A stretch of 64,000 nt of DNA from Prorocentrum cordatum (GCA_963575745.1 CAUYUJ010005603.1:419862-483861); one strand, 5' to 3'; shown: positions 12,306 to 24,399, numbered from the stretch's first letter. The notes: generated by a model not told the origin, from the sequence alone. Translations and numbers: made by a program.

Positions 12306-13230
12306 CTCCACAATGAATATGCATTTCTAACCCCCCACCTCCCCCTCTTCACTCTTCTTCGAATTCTTGTTCCTCTTCCCCTCCCTCAGTCCACCCTTCT
12401 CCAAATCCGGGAAAGTAGGAGGATGAGCTGGACCGCCTGCGCCTGCACTAGTCTCTGCAAGCACTCACGGTTGTGGTGGACGCTCACGCAGCAGCCCAGC
12501 GACCTGCCGCCCCCCCCCCCCCCCCGCGGGCGACAGGAAGCCGAGGGAGCAGCTCAGGACGCACCTCGAGCAGCTCAATGTCGTCATCGCTGTTCCGCCT
12601 CCCTCATCAACCGCCCCCCTCTTCTACTGGAGCCTCCTCCTCCTCCTCATCCTCCTCCTCCTCCTCCTCCTCCTCCCACAGATTCATCATCCTCCTGCTT
12701 CCAGCTTCCTCTCCTTCCTCCCCCTCATCCGACCCCCCACCCAGCCGCCTTCTCATCCATCCTCTCCTCCGCCGCCTCCTCCTCCTCCTCCTCCTCCTCC
12801 TCCTCTTCCTCCCCCTCCCCGTCTTTCTCCGACGCCCCAGCTGACGTTGCGCGGATTGAAGTTCACACGGGAAGACAAATGCCTGCAATGTCTTGACTGA
12901 CTCGGCTCCGCTCCGAATCGAGGCGGAAAGCAAGGGATATGGAGGAGGGGGAGAATGAGGCGCCCTGAGAGGATGAAGGGGAATAATGAGAAAGAACAGC
13001 GGGGAGAGGATAAGGTGGAGGAGGATGAGCAGCGAGCAGAAGGATGGAGCATGATGGAGGATGAAAAGGACGGGACCGAAGAATACGGAGGAGTCTGAGC
13101 AGGGATGAGCCGTTGTTCTAGTTTCGTCTCCAGGAAGGTATGGATTGCGAGGCACATGAGACGTGAGGAGAACGGAGACGGATGAGGACAACTCCAGCAT
13201 GGAGGAGAGCAAAGAGCAGAAGAAGAGGCG
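12306..13230. other. Pyrimidine/purine-rich low-complexity DNA, no gene
   Basis: Contains (CTC)n around 12630-12680 and 12770-12815, a C-run near 12515, and G/A-rich DNA at 12920-13200. A 20-base phrase TGGACCGCCTGCGCCTGCAC at 12429-12448 recurs at 13978-13997. Confidence 0.6.
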
Positions 13231-13350
13231 GTGACGCCTCCGCCTCAACACTTCGTATCGACACCACCAAACCACGCCTGGTCGCCATGTGTCACGCCTC
13301 CGCCTCAATACTTCGTTTATTTCAGCTCGCCTCCTTTGTCTCCTCGCTCG
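13231..13350 (+). repeat. 60-bp direct duplication
   Basis: ACGCCTCCGCCTCAA, then CACTTCG or TACTTCG, occurs at about 13232 and 13292. Confidence 0.7.
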
Positions 13351-13413
13351 GCCAATCATGCTCAAACTGGCTCGCCGTCAAACCATTTACACTCAGATAC
13401 CCTCGCACCCTGA

Positions 13414-13527
13414 CCAAATCGTACTCACATTCCCTCATCCTAATACCCCCAGACCACCTCATGATCGCATCCAAATCGTACTCACATTCCCTCATCCTAA
13501 TACCCCCAGACCACCTCATGGTCGCAT
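13414..13527 (+). repeat. 57-bp tandem duplication, nearly exact
   Basis: CCAAATCGTACTCACATTCC and the following 37 bases at 13414-13470 are repeated at 13471-13527, with ATGATCGC changed to ATGGTCGC at the end. This is recent compared with its surroundings. Confidence 0.9.
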
Positions 13528-13708
13528 CCAGCAAATTTCAATTCCATTCGTGCTCAGACCCACTCGGACCAACATCAGCATCGCACTCAGATCCACTCGA
13601 ACCCATACCCAGATGCGAGGGTGGATAGGGACATGCAAGCTGAGAGAGAGAGAGAGGCGCGCGCACCCTTTCCCGCCAAGGCGCCAGTTGCGTCCTTCTC
13701 TCGATTGT

Positions 13709-13719
13709 CTTGAGCCAAA
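13709..13719 (-). other. Possible truncated spliced-leader relict
   Basis: The minus strand has TTTGGCTCAAG, the last 11 bases of DinoSL, but the 5' half is absent and no recognisable gene follows it. An 11-base match could be chance. Confidence 0.2.
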
Positions 13720-13809
13720 CGCGTGCATCGGCCCGCGTATACAAGCTCTAAGTGCAGGGAGCGAATGTATCGACTCTTTCTCAGGCGACGAAGTGTATTT
13801 GTTGGGGAG

Positions 13810-14650
13810 TGTGGTCCTCCTCTTCGTCCTCCGTCCTCCTCCTTCCTCCCCCTCCGCCTCTTTCGTATTCCCTCTCCTTGCCATTTCACCCTCCTCCTTC
13901 TCCTCCTGCTCATCCCCCCGTTTCCGTCTCCTCCTGCTCATCCCCCACGATTGCTCATCAGGTGGGGCGGCAGATCTGGACCGCCTGCGCCTGCACCAAT
14001 CTCCCATCCCCCCCCCCCCGAGTCGACCCCTCAAAACAAGCGCTGCCTGACCGCCGACGCAGCAGCCGGCGCCGCAGCCGCGCCAGCTTGGCGCCGGCCA
14101 CGTCCTCGCGGGCCGCCCGTGATGGGCGTGCTGCGTCCGTCGCTCCTCTTGCTCCTGCTGCGTCTGCTGCTGCTGTTTATTCTATTCCTGCTCCTTCCGA
14201 CCCTCACTCATTATTCAACTTGAGTCTAAATTGTTCTCCTCTTTGGACTGAACGTGCCCCGTCGGTTTCCCCGCCTGCGTATGTGTTTTCACGCACCAGA
14301 TTTCAATATCTGTCGTCTCATAATTTTGTGCACCCCTGTCCGAACACATTGCATATTCGAAATGATGGTCCCGCTGCAGCGCTGTCACCATTCCAGGATC
14401 AGCGCTGTACTCCCGTCGTTCAGAATGGCGCTCTCGCCCGAGCGCGGGTCACATTTCTGGATTCAATTCAGTTCTCCTCGCTCCTTCCTCCTTTCCCCTG
14501 CGCCGCCATCTCCTGGTGGTCCTGCTCGCCTTATTCCGTCTCCTCTTTCTCCTGCTCGTCCTCTCCCTTCTCATCCACCACCTCCTCCTCCTCCACCTAA
14601 TTGTGTGCACCACATTCCCCCTTCTGATTGCACATCACGCGATGGACACA
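13810..14650 (+). repeat. Pyrimidine-rich tracts
   Basis: Long TCCTCCTCCTTCC-like stretches at 13815-13960, 14120-14220 and 14480-14600 alternate with unique DNA. No gene was recognised. Confidence 0.5.
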
Positions 14651-15490
14651 TCCGGGTCCTGGGTCCTCTAGGACACCCGTCGGCGGATAAGACAAATCAG
14701 CACAATGTGAAGGGACGGGTGGGAGGGGTCGCACGTCAGATGTGGCGCGAGCGCGCCTAGCTGGTCCCAAACCTCCTCACCCTTCCTCCACCTCTGAATG
14801 CCGCTCTGAATCCAGCACCTGCTCGTCGCACGTCGCGTCCTGCAGGGGGTCGTAGACCATCCCTACATGACATACTCACAGAAGTAACAACTCACCAATT
14901 GTGGAAACTGGAACGTACGATAGGATATCGAGCTCAAGTTTGAAAAGGCAGAATGTGTTCAATGCCACCTCAAGTATTGGATCGACCTCTGTCGCAATCG
15001 CTGAACACGATGAAACTTGTCGTCCCATATATTTCTGTGACGCGGGAGCGTGCAAACTCTCGATGTGTCTTCCGCTGGTGGCCTCGTGACCACAGTCGGT
15101 TCACCAGACGATATCCTTATCTCCAGATCGGTGGGTTGTGCAACAGCAACACAGGTGGAGCGCAATGGACTGGGCTACCGCCTGATACGTCAGCATATTC
15201 CATGTCCACAAACCCCCATGCGCGAGCATGGAACCCAAACAGTGCGTTATTGCACTGCGGAGGTGAACGCTACGCGATGCAAGCTATGTGTAAGTTAGGT
15301 CGTGTCAGCTGCTATGTGGCGCAAGCTGTGTTGTATAGGCCATGCGCTGAAAGATACGCCGTGTAAGCTCAAGATGAACTGCGAGTGAAGGTGTTATGGA
15401 GTGCGACCTTTGTTATGCACGCCATGTTGTGAAACATATGCGGTGTAAGCTATACGTTGTAGATACGTATGTCGTATAAGCTGTGGATAC
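14651..15490. other. No gene; degenerate short repeats at 15290-15485
   Basis: The last 200 bases repeat GCTATGTxGxGTAAGCTGTG-like phrases at irregular spacing. The first part looks unique and shows no domain in any frame. Confidence 0.4.
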
Positions 15491-15506
15491 AGCTATGTCG
15501 CGCAAA

Positions 15507-15612
15507 CTCGGAGCATGTGGCGCCCACAAGGCGCCCACGAGGTGGCACGGGCCGCAACGAGACGCAACCTCGGGAAACCCAAGCAGAGCATGTGGGAGAA
15601 AGCGCGCCCATG
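15507..15612 (+). repeat. 75-bp unit, left copy flanking the 18-bp satellite
   Basis: GCATGTGGCGCCCACAAGGC, followed by GCCCACGAGGTGGCACGGGC and CGCAACGAGACGCAACCTCGGGAAA in pieces. The same unit occurs 2-3 times at 17930-18112. Confidence 0.75.
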
Positions 15613-15954
15613 GTACACTCCCAAAGGGGGGGTGGGGTCCCCCCTTAGCTACCCCCCCATTGAATCTCCCCCGCTGGAAGCCTACCCCCCCCGCCTCCTT
15701 TTCCAAAGGGGGGGGGGGCTCAGCTTTCCCTCGCCCCCCTTGGACCACCCCTGCCAGAAGCTTCCTCCCCCTCCTCTCCTTTTTTTCTGTCCCTCGGAAG
15801 CTACCCCGCTCCAGAAGCTACCCCCCCCTCCCTTCCAAAAGGTACGTGGGGGGCTAAGCCACCTCCCCCCCCCTGTGAAGCTCCCCTGCCGGAAGCCGAC
15901 CCCCCCCCTCTGTTTTTTCTAAAGGGGGGGAGGGGGGGGGCTTAGAAGCCCCCC

Positions 15955-17585
15955 CACTTTGGCCTAAGGAAGGAGCGCCGAAGACCAAAGGGCACCGAAG
16001 ACCAAAAGGGCGCCGAAAACCAAAGGGCCACGTAAAGGCACGCCTGAAATCGAAGGAACGCCGAAAACCGAAAGAGCGCCAAAAACCTAGGGTGCGCCGA
16101 AAATCGAAAGGGCGCCGAAAACCGAAGGAGCGCCGAAAACCAAAGGAGCGCCGAAAACCAAAGGGGCGACGAAAACCAAAAGAGAGCCGAAAAGCAAAGG
16201 GGCACCGAAGACCAAAAGAGCTGCCGAAAACCACATAACTCTCCGAAAACCAGCGCGGCGTCGACAACCAAAGATGTTCCGAAAACCAAAGGAGTCCCGA
16301 AGACCAGAGCAGCGCCGAAAACCAAAAGAACGCCGAACAGCAAAGATCGACGAAACCCATAAGGGCGCCGAAACCCAAAAGCCAAGAAGACGCCGAACAT
16401 CAAAAGAACGCCGAAAACCAAAGGGGCGCCGAAAACCAACATGTCGCCACACACCAAAGGGGCACCGAAAACCAAGCCGGTGCCGAAACGCAAAGGGGCG
16501 CCGAACACCAAAAAAGCCCCCCAAACCAAAATGGCGCTAAAAACCAAAAGAGCGCCGAACACAAAAGGGGCGTCAAATACCACAAGGGTGCGATAACCAA
16601 ACGCGCGCCAAAAACCGAAAGGGTGCCGAAAACCAAAAGGGCGCCGAAAACCGAGGGAGCGCAGGAAACAGAAATGATAACAAAAACCAAACAAGCGCCG
16701 AACACAAAAAGGGCGCCGAAAACCAAATATGCGCCGAACGCAAAAAAAAGTACCGAAAACGAAAAGGACACGCGCCGAAAACCAAGAGGACGCCGAAAAC
16801 CAACAAGAGCGCCGCACTCCAAAGGGGCGCCGAAAACTAAAACGAGCTCCGAAAACCAAAACGAACTCCCAAAACCAACGATGCGCCGAAAACCAACTGG
16901 GCGCCAAACAATTTCAGGGGCGCCGGTAAGCAAAAGGGCGCCGAAAACGAAAGGAACGCCGAAACCAACAGAAGCTCCGAAGACGGACAGAGCGCCGAAA
17001 ACAAAGAGGGCGCCGAGAATCGAAAGGGTGCCGAAAACTGCAGAGGCGCCGACAACCAAAGGCGCGCCGAAAACCAACGAGTTGCCGAAAATCAAAAGAG
17101 CGCCGAAAACCAACGATGCGCCTAAAACCAAAAGGGCGTCAAAAACCAAAGGGCGCCAAAAGCCAAAGCCGCGCCGAGAGTCGAAGGCCGCCGAAAGCCT
17201 AAGGGGCGCCGAAAACCAAATACCGCCGAAAACCAACGCCGAAAACTAAAGGGCGCCGAAAACCATAAGGGCGCTGAAAACCAAGAGGGTGCCGAAAACC
17301 AAAGGGGCGCGGGAACCCAAGGGGTCGCCGAAAACCAACGATGCGCCGAAAACCAAAAGGGTCCGCAGAAAACCAAACAGGGCGCCAAACACCAAAGGAA
17401 CGCCGAAAACCACAGGAGCGCCAAAAACAAAAACGGTGCCGAAAACCTGAGGAGCGCCGAAAACCAAAGAGGCGTCAAAGGCCCAAGAGGCGTCGAATGC
17501 CAGCAAGGCGCCGAACACCAAAGAGACGCATAAAACCACAAGTACGCCGAACACCAACGATGCGCCGAAAACGAAAGCGGAAAAG
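15955..17585 (+). repeat. 18-bp satellite, ~1.6 kb
   Basis: Roughly 90 copies of GGCGCCGAAAACCAAAAG and close variants. Because 18 is a multiple of three, all frames stay open. The plus strand reads KRAPKTK repeats and the minus strand VFGAPLVFGA repeats. These are satellite translations rather than proteins. Confidence 0.9.
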
Positions 17586-17929
17586 TAGTTTTGAAACCCT
17601 CCCTTCACCCAGGGCCCTGAAACTGGAAACGCCAACAATCAGAGGGGAAGCGGCGCGGTAGCTTCGGAAACCTGGGCTTATCCCGGGCCCCGAAAAGCAG
17701 GGACCCCCCAACAACAACACCAAACAACAGGAATGTGGGGGGTAGCATCGAAAGTTCCTAGAAGCCCCCTCTCCTTTAGTTAAGGCCCCCCTAGCTCCGA
17801 AATATCCACAAAAGGAAGGGATGGGGGGTAGTTTCGGAAACCCGTCCCCTTTGTTCAAGGGAGGGGCGGGGGTAGTTTCAAACTGGAGCCTCCCTTTTTC
17901 ATGAGAAGTGAGCCACGAACGCGCTCTTT

Positions 17930-18112
17930 CCCATGTGGCGCCCACGAAGCGCGAACAAGACAACACGGATGGCAACGTGGCGCAGCTTCGAGAAAAAAAC
18001 CCAAAGCATGGGGCACCCACGAGGCGCCCACGATGCGGCACGGGCGGCAACGCGGCGCAACATCGGGACATCCACCCAATGTACGGGGCGCCCGCGATGC
18101 GGCACGGGCGCC
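17930..18112 (+). repeat. 75-bp unit, right copies flanking the 18-bp satellite
   Basis: Copies start at about 17930, 18007 and 18079 (spacing 77 and 72), each with GGCGCCCACGA and GCGGCACGGGCGGCAACGCG. Confidence 0.75.
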
Positions 18113-18124
18113 CCATCAATGAAT

Positions 18125-18330
18125 CCCACCAGCCTTCTGGGCGCAGGTGGTCTAACGATGTCTTCCTTTCCTCTTCCCAAAACCCTTCTTCCTTCCCCTT
18201 CGCGAAAGGGTTCGCCCTTCCCCCTGCCCCCTCCCATGGACCTGACCGGGAGGGGCCGTGATCGGTCGGAGGGGACCTCGATCTGAACCCCCGTTCCTTT
18301 GATCGATAGCCTCGTCGACGGACCAAACAG
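18125..18330 (+). repeat. Dispersed leader module, copy 2
   Basis: Starts CCCACCAGCCTTCTGGGCG. It contains CTTCGCGAAAGGGTTCGCCC, the C-run and CCCCCTCCC pieces and a GATCGAT at 18300, then enters a CCAAGAGGCCCC array, as at 2656. Confidence 0.6.
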
Positions 18331-18700
18331 GCGTTCCAGGACTCCAAGGGAGCCCCAAGAGAGCCCCAAGAGGGGCCCAAAAGGGTCCCATCATGGCCCC
18401 AAGAGGCACCGGAGAGGCACCGGACAGGCCCCAAGAGGCCCCCGAGCGGCCTCAGAAAGCCCAGCGTGACCTCCAACATGGCTAAAATAGCCTAAGCTGG
18501 CTCTAGATGGCTCCCAAGATGCTCCAAACGGCCCCAAGACCGTTCAAAAAAACGCCCCAAGAAAACCCCACAAATCGTTTTGCCGGCTCCTGCACGGGGG
18601 GAGCTGAATTGGGGACACCCCCGTCATGTAACCGATGGCTTCCAAGATGAGCCCAAAGATGCGTTCCGGGGTTACCAAAAAAGGTTCCAAGAAGGCCCCC
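18331..18700 (+). repeat. CCAAGAGGCCCC-type array
   Basis: Units such as CCCCAAGAGAGCCCCAAGAG and CCCCAAGAGGCACCGGAGAG. The array becomes more degenerate after 18480. Confidence 0.65.
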
Positions 18701-18718
18701 AAAGCTCAAAGAGAGCAC

Positions 18719-18860
18719 CATCAGCAGCAGCAGCAGCAGCAGCCGCAAAAATACCTCCAGATCGTTCCGCGAGTCCTCGCCAGCGTCGTCCTCATCCCCG
18801 TCCTCGTCCTCCTCGTCCTCGTCCTCATTCGGGCCCCCGGCCTCCTCGTCATCCTCGCGT
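18719..18860 (+). repeat. CAG run and GTCCTC microsatellite
   Basis: (CAG)n at 18721-18743, then (CGTCCTC)n-like sequence at 18770-18860. Confidence 0.75.
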
Positions 18861-19984
18861 TGGCCCTCCATCCCCTCTCCCCCTCGCCCCTGCGCGGCGC
18901 CCAGGGATGGCCCGAAAAAGGCCTTGCAAGGCCACCCCCTTGCTCGATTTGCAACGCCCGGATCAGACGCGGGCCCAGCGCCCAACAGGAAAAACTGGAA
19001 GACCGGCACGATGACCGCGACGAGGAGAAAGTCCAAGCGCGCCACGTTTAGTCAGGACGTCGGCGACCATTGCCGAACGCGAAACCCTGAACCCGGAAGG
19101 TCTTCACGACGTGGATCGAGCAAACGAGCCATCAGGAGTAGCGGGAGCGCCTCCGACACGGGCAAGACGGGCGGAGAAAGAGCAACGTCAGGTGCAGTGG
19201 AAGCAAACGGCCTCCAAGTGCCGTGTAGAGCGCGCCGACGCATGCCGACGCGCAGGGACAAGCGCCGCGAGGAATAAGCGGCGGACGGTCGGGCTGCGGC
19301 CGCTCCGGGCCCTTCCCCGAGCAGTGCCAAGGCCCCCCAGGCAGGGGCAGCGCGGACTCAGAAGACACGAGCAGCGAGACCAGCCGTGAGGGCGCCCAGC
19401 GCGCCGAGAACCAGGAGCAACTATAGTGGCTGGCGCGGGGAAGCCATGCAAGAGGGCGTGTCATGCCGCGGGCGCGGGGCGCCGGGATCTGGCGGGGGCA
19501 CTCCTTTGTTCGCGAGCGCAAGCGGAAGAGCCGCGCGCCGTCAGGGAAATGCCGAGTAACAGGTGGGGGGGCTTTTTGCTCGCGAGCGACGCAGGCAGCT
19601 GCGCGCCGCCCACAGGTCGCAAAGCGAGGAGTCAGGACTGCGGCCTGCGACGCGCAGGAAAAGAAGGCCACGCAGGTGGCGAGAATAAACAAGCGAAGCA
19701 CAACGGCAACGCGGCAGAGGCAGGAGCGAGCGAAGACAAAGGAGGAAGAGGGCGAAAGAGCAACGAGAAGAGACAAGGCAAGACAACGCGGCGGGAGCGA
19801 AAGAGCAAAAGACGCACGAGGAGGGCAAGATCGGCGAAGCGAGAGAGGGGCGAGGCGAACAGAAACGCGGCGGAGAGTGACAAACGAGCCGCAGCTCAAG
19901 CTCAGGCAACGCCGAGGACGAAGCTCCATGCCGAGGAGCCAGGGCTTGAAGTAGAGCGAGTCAGCCGAGTCGCGACTCGAGGGG
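18861..19984. other. No gene recognised
   Basis: Purine-rich, Arg/Ala/Lys-coding in the plus frames. A frame at 19426-20058 is open for 210 codons but looks like random basic sequence and has no domain. Confidence 0.4.
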
Positions 19985-20500
19985 GTACTTTTTTGGCCGG
20001 CGGCTCCAAGGCGAAGGTCAAGAAGCGGGGCAACGTTCAGGGCGCTGAACGAAGATAATTAGCCGCGGAGGCGAATGCACATGCAAGGGGCAGAATGACC
20101 CACATTAGACGCCAAGGGCCGGCGCAGAAATCCCGGCAAGTGGGGGCGCCAAGGCGCGGCGACTAGGCGGGGCGGCGGGGGAAAAGCAGCCCTTTAGGCG
20201 CCAAGCACCAGCCAGCCACAAACGAGGACGCGCACAGCGACTGGTGCGGGTACTTTTTTGTTGTTGGCGGCTCCCTGGCGAAGGCCAAGAAGCGGGGCAT
20301 CGAACGGGGCGCGAAACGAAGATAATTGGCCGAAGAGGCGCATCACAAGCAAGGGGCAAAATGACCCAAATTAAACGCCGAAGTCCAGCGCAGACATCCC
20401 GGCGGCGGGGGCGCCGCGGCGCAGCGACCCGCGGAGAAGTCGCCCTTTCGGCGCCATGCTCCAGCCAAACCACAAGCGACACGCTGGCAAGAGAGGGGGG
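19985..20500 (+). repeat. 265-bp tandem duplication
   Basis: Two diverged copies start with GTACTTTTTT at 19985 and 20250. Both continue through GGCGGCTCC, AAGCGGGGCA, ACGAAGATAATTxGCCG, AAGGGGCARAATGACCCA and TCCCGGC. The second copy keeps the order of the first. Confidence 0.85.
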
Positions 20501-20544
20501 AGAGGGCGAGCGCGACCGACTAACTCAGACTCACTGCAGCCCCC

Positions 20545-21060
20545 TGGATGAACGATGGCGCGGCAAGGCCAGACTCAACGAGGCTCACTGGACCACAGGT
20601 GTGGCTGAACGCGTCAGAGCGCCAACCAGTAGACCACTAGTGTGCGCTCACGAGACTGAGCCACCTCCAGCCGGTAGCCTATAAGAGCACATCGTCTCCG
20701 ACTCACGCAGTTCGGGGGCGCAACGATGCAAAGTACTGACGAGGGCTGGTAGCCGGGGCTGCTCTGAAGAGAGCGACCACGGACTGCAGAAGGCTGAACC
20801 ACTCATGCAGGGCCGCTCACTCGCAAAGGTGTGGCTGATCAACGTCAGAGCGCCCTCTAGTAGAGAAAGACCACTGGTGTGCGCTCACGAGGCTGAGCCA
20901 CCTCCAGCCGGTAGCCAGCGCGTGCACATCGTATCCGACTCACGCAGTTCGGAGGCACAACGATGCAAAGTGCTGACGAGGGCTGGTAGCTGGGGCTGCT
21001 CTGAAGAGAGCGACCACGAACTGCAGAAGGCTGAACCACTCAATGCAGGGGCGCACCCTT
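20545..21060 (+). repeat. 237-bp tandem repeat
   Basis: Copies are recognised by CGATGCAAAGTACTGACGAG at 20724 and CGATGCAAAGTGCTGACGAG at 20961. Each carries CTGAAGAGAGCGACCACG and GAGCCACCTCCAGCCGGTAG. A third, more diverged copy lies around 21300-21520. Confidence 0.85.
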
Positions 21061-21279
21061 GACGAAGCCAAACGCCAGGTGTCACCGAGTGCATGGCTGA
21101 CGGCTGCACCCAGCCACACCTGCCACGCTGCCCGTGCGGAAGCCAATGCCCCGACGCCGATGACGTGACGATGGCTGGCGGCTGCGGAGCAGCTGGGCCG
21201 CGCCGCTCGCAGGCGGCGCGCTGGCCAAGGCAGAACCATGGCCGGGTCGGCGACGGACAAGGGCGGGCCACAGGCAAGA

Positions 21280-22610
21280 GGGGGGGGCAGCCAAAAGCCG
21301 CTGAGCACTGGTGTCAATGAGGGGTGTCGGTGCACCGCCCCATAGACCACTGGTGTGCTTGCAGGCGGCTGACAACCACCAGCTGGCAGCCGGTCCACAT
21401 GCATCGTATCCGACTCAAGCAGTTCGGGGGCACAGCGATGCAATGTCCCGGCGAGGGCTGGGGCTGCGGCTGCGCCGAGCAGAGCAAGACGAACATGGAC
21501 CGCGGATGGCTGAACCACTCGATGCGGGGCCGCTCACAGACGAAGCCAATCCTGGGCAGGTCTCAGGGCGGACGCTCTCCAACAGTCGACGCAATCCATG
21601 CTGGGGGGCGAAGCCAAAAGCCGCAGAGACTTGTGAATGGTAGGAGGGGGCGCAGCCAGAAGCCGCTGGACACAGATACATGGACCGCGGAAGGCTGCAC
21701 CACTCGATGCTGGGCCGCTTACAGACAAAGCCAATCCTGGGCAGGTCTCATGGCGGACGCTCTTCAAGGGTCGACGCAATCTATTCTGGGGGGGCGCAGC
21801 CAAAAGCCGCATGCTGGGCCGCTCACAGACAAAGCCAATCCTGGGCAGGTCTCGGGGCGGACGCTCTTCAACGGTCGATGCCATCTATGCTGAGGGGGGC
21901 GCAGCCAAAAGCCGCAGAGACTTGTAAATGATAGGAGGGGGACGCAGCCAAAAGCCGTTGGACACAGATAATGAAACCCTGGGCCTCTCCTCCAGATACC
22001 TCGACCACGGACGCCTCTAAGTTCCCTACGGGAGCCTCGTTCTCGGCCTCTGGGGGTGGAACCGCAAGCTGGGCCTCCGTGCCTCACGCAGGGCACCCGT
22101 CACAGTACCTATAGTCCAACGGCCCATTGTTGCTCCTCCTCGGCCTCCACGCGGCCCGTGCCCACAACATCCGCTGAGTCCGCACATCTGCACCGTGCCT
22201 CGTAACAAACGGTCCAGCGCTGCCCCCCTCGGCCTCCAGCGGGGGGGGGCGCAGCCAAGAGCCGCTGAGCACAGGTGCGCGGAGGGGGGTGGGCGCTGCA
22301 GGGACATCGCGGCAGTGCGCCGGACCAAATGGGCCACGCTGGAGAGGGTGGCGCCGCCGTCGCCGCTAACCGACAGAAACGGGATGCAAGCGTGCCAAAG
22401 CCGCAGAGGGCGGACCCGGGACTGGCGGCGGCCCCCCAGGGGGCCCGGCGCCGAGATGCAAGCCACAGGAGAACCCGCGGGACACGCCGATCGTCACACT
22501 GCAGTCGCTGAGTCCACACTTCTACACAGTACCTCCTGTCCAACGGTCCATAGTTGTTCCCCCGCGGCCTCCTGCAGGGAGGGGGGCGCAGCCAGAAGCC
22601 GCTGAACACA
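21280..22610 (+). repeat. Mosaic of dispersed repeat modules
   Basis: The phrase AAGCCAATCCTGGGCAGGTC recurs near 21543, 21728 and 21832, and GGGGGGCGCAGCCAAAAGCC near 21790 and 21895. Frames are open but show only Cys/Ala/Arg-rich repeats. Confidence 0.75.
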
Positions 22611-22639
22611 GGTACACGGTGGAGGGTGGAAAGCTGCAG

Positions 22640-23230
22640 GGATGGTATATTCCACGGAAGTGCACGGCACGTCCGTCAACAGCTCGTCAGGACCAAGAGG
22701 AGGGAAGAATGAGACCCCCAGTCGCGCTGATGAGTACGGTGTACGACTCGTAGTCAACAGAGAAGGTGGATCCCAGAGTGGAAAACCAGACTGCCCATGG
22801 CATGGCCACGCCTGCAGCACGCAGACAGAGGGGAAAATACTGAGGCCAACGGTATAGCCACACACGCAGCACGTAGACAACAGCCAAGATAAATAAGTAG
22901 AAGTTCTGAACGAAACAGAAGTCGAGACACGTCGCAGGGTGCGCAGGGCAGCAACGGGCATGCTGTCAGAGGCCATCTTCCTCGCACCTGATCCCCACGA
23001 GTGCGATGCCGCTTGCAAAGTGTGAGCCAGCAGAGTGTGTCTGCAAGAGCCCCATGTACGATTGGACAACCAAGTGACATGGTAGCAGCTGCACGCCGAG
23101 AACATCAGCGCATGAGAGGGGTGTAGCTAACCGCCGCGAGACACACTCTCTGCAGGGCAGCGACGGGCCAGCTGCAAGCGACCGCCCTCCACGCACCAGG
23201 TCCCCGCGTGTGCGATCCACGAGGGGGGGT
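22640..23230 (+). repeat. ~208-bp diverged duplication
   Basis: GCAGGGCAGCAACGGGC at about 22945 and GCAGGGCAGCGACGGGC at about 23152. Each is followed by CTCGCACCTGATCCCC or CACGCACCAGGTCCCC and GTGCGAT. Confidence 0.55.
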
Positions 23231-23237
23231 AGCGAGG

Positions 23238-24119
23238 CTACTGCGGGGAGACGGCCCACCACTGCTTTTTGCGCTTCTTGGGGGCCTGGTTGTTCGGGTG
23301 GCCCTCTGCCGCGCGGTGATCACTGTTCACTCCGCCGCTTCTACCCAGGCGCAGATGCCACGGCCGAGCCCAGTCGACGTCGAGGCCCGGCGCGTCGCTG
23401 AGGACCCGTACGTCGCACTTGTGGCTGCGGAAGGATTCCAGGAAGAGATGGCAGGTTTGCGGGTCGTGCCGAAGCGGGTCGAGCGCGCCCCTGCTGCCGG
23501 GCACAGACTGCCGCTTGGCGCAAGCGTGCCAGGTGCCAGTGAACATAGATCCCAGTGTGACTTGGAGTCGTCGCGTCGCCTCGCCGGGTGTCTCCCCGGG
23601 GAGGTCCCACTGGATGTTGTTGATTCCTGTTTTGTACAGCTGTTGTCCCGTGTCGGGGTCCTTGGGCTCTGGCCATTGACGCGGGTCGGGCCTCTGGTGC
23701 CGCCGTGCATCCTGGCCGAAAGTCTCCACCGTGCCGGCCTCGTTGGCCTGGCTGGAGGGCCCTCGATCTGCTCGCGACAGCTCCAGCTGCACGCCTGGCA
23801 GGGCTTGTGCGGGGAAATGCAGGCCGCGCGGTTGGCCGCCAGGCTGGGGTCGGATCGCGCCCGGCGGCCAGGGCAGACGCAGCCTTGTGGCACTTGGGGA
23901 GGGGCCCCTTTCGCTGACGTTCGCCTTCGGGCCTGTGCCCGCCGTCGCTCCCAGGTGCGCCCCTGTTGGACAGCGCAAAACTTTCTCCGGCCTCTGGGGC
24001 GCCGCTGGTTGTGCCGGGAGCGCGCGCGCTCGACGGCGCAACTTCCATGGCCGGGGTGCAAGCTGCTTTGCCAGTGGCGCCCTGGGCGCCTGGCGAGGGC
24101 GCCCGGGTTCGCCGCCCAT
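23238..24119 (-). CDS. Possible CDS of unknown function
   Basis: I do not recognise the family. A minus-strand frame of about 293 codons has a second half with protein-like composition. It contains PRQWPEPKDPDTGQQLYKTG, then INNIQWDLPGETPGEATRRL, a LDPLRHDPQTCHLF stretch, and a lysine-rich NLS-like tail PKKRKKQWW. The first half is Arg/Pro/Ala-rich and less convincing. The frame has no clear ATG near the start and no DinoSL relict upstream, so it may be an exon or an eroded gene. The opposite strand is also open for 352 codons. I prefer the minus strand because of its mixed hydrophobic and polar composition. Confidence 0.35.
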   Translation of the reverse strand: MGGEPGRPRQAPRAPLAKQLAPRPWKLRRRARALPAQPAAPQRPEKVLRCPTGAHLGATAGTGPKANVSERGPSPSATRLRLPWPPGAIRPQPGGQPRGLHFPAQALPGVQLELSRADRGPSSQANEAGTVETFGQDARRHQRPDPRQWPEPKDPDTGQQLYKTGINNIQWDLPGETPGEATRRLQVTLGSMFTGTWHACAKRQSVPGSRGALDPLRHDPQTCHLFLESFRSHKCDVRVLSDAPGLDVDWARPWHLRLGRSGGVNSDHRAAEGHPNNQAPKKRKKQWWAVSPQ

Positions 24120-24399
24120 AAGAAGCTCACGGACAAGGGAAGGGGGGCGAATAGGCGCGAAGAGGTTTCTCCCGACGGGCCAGCGGATGGCTTCGCTGTC
24201 CTGCGTCTGGGCGGTTGCTCCGTGGCCCCCCCTGCTGGGTGCGTGGCGCTCCCAGAGGACTGCTGACGGACTGATTGTCCTGAGGGGGGTGCTCCGCGGC
24301 TTCCGCGGCCTCCGCCGTCTCCGCCGTGACTCCCCGCTCCTTTCCTCTGTCCTGATGGTGCTGCTGAAGGGGGGGGGGCGTTAGTGTGAGCTGTGCGCT

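Noticed and set aside
15942-17585. Long VFGAP-repeat frames on the minus strand that could be taken for a structural protein
   Set aside because: They are the translation of the 18-bp satellite (length divisible by three); the plus strand gives an equally long Lys/Pro repeat.
23208-24266. 352-codon plus-strand frame
   Set aside because: Open but with random-looking composition; the minus strand of the same interval has more protein-like sequence.
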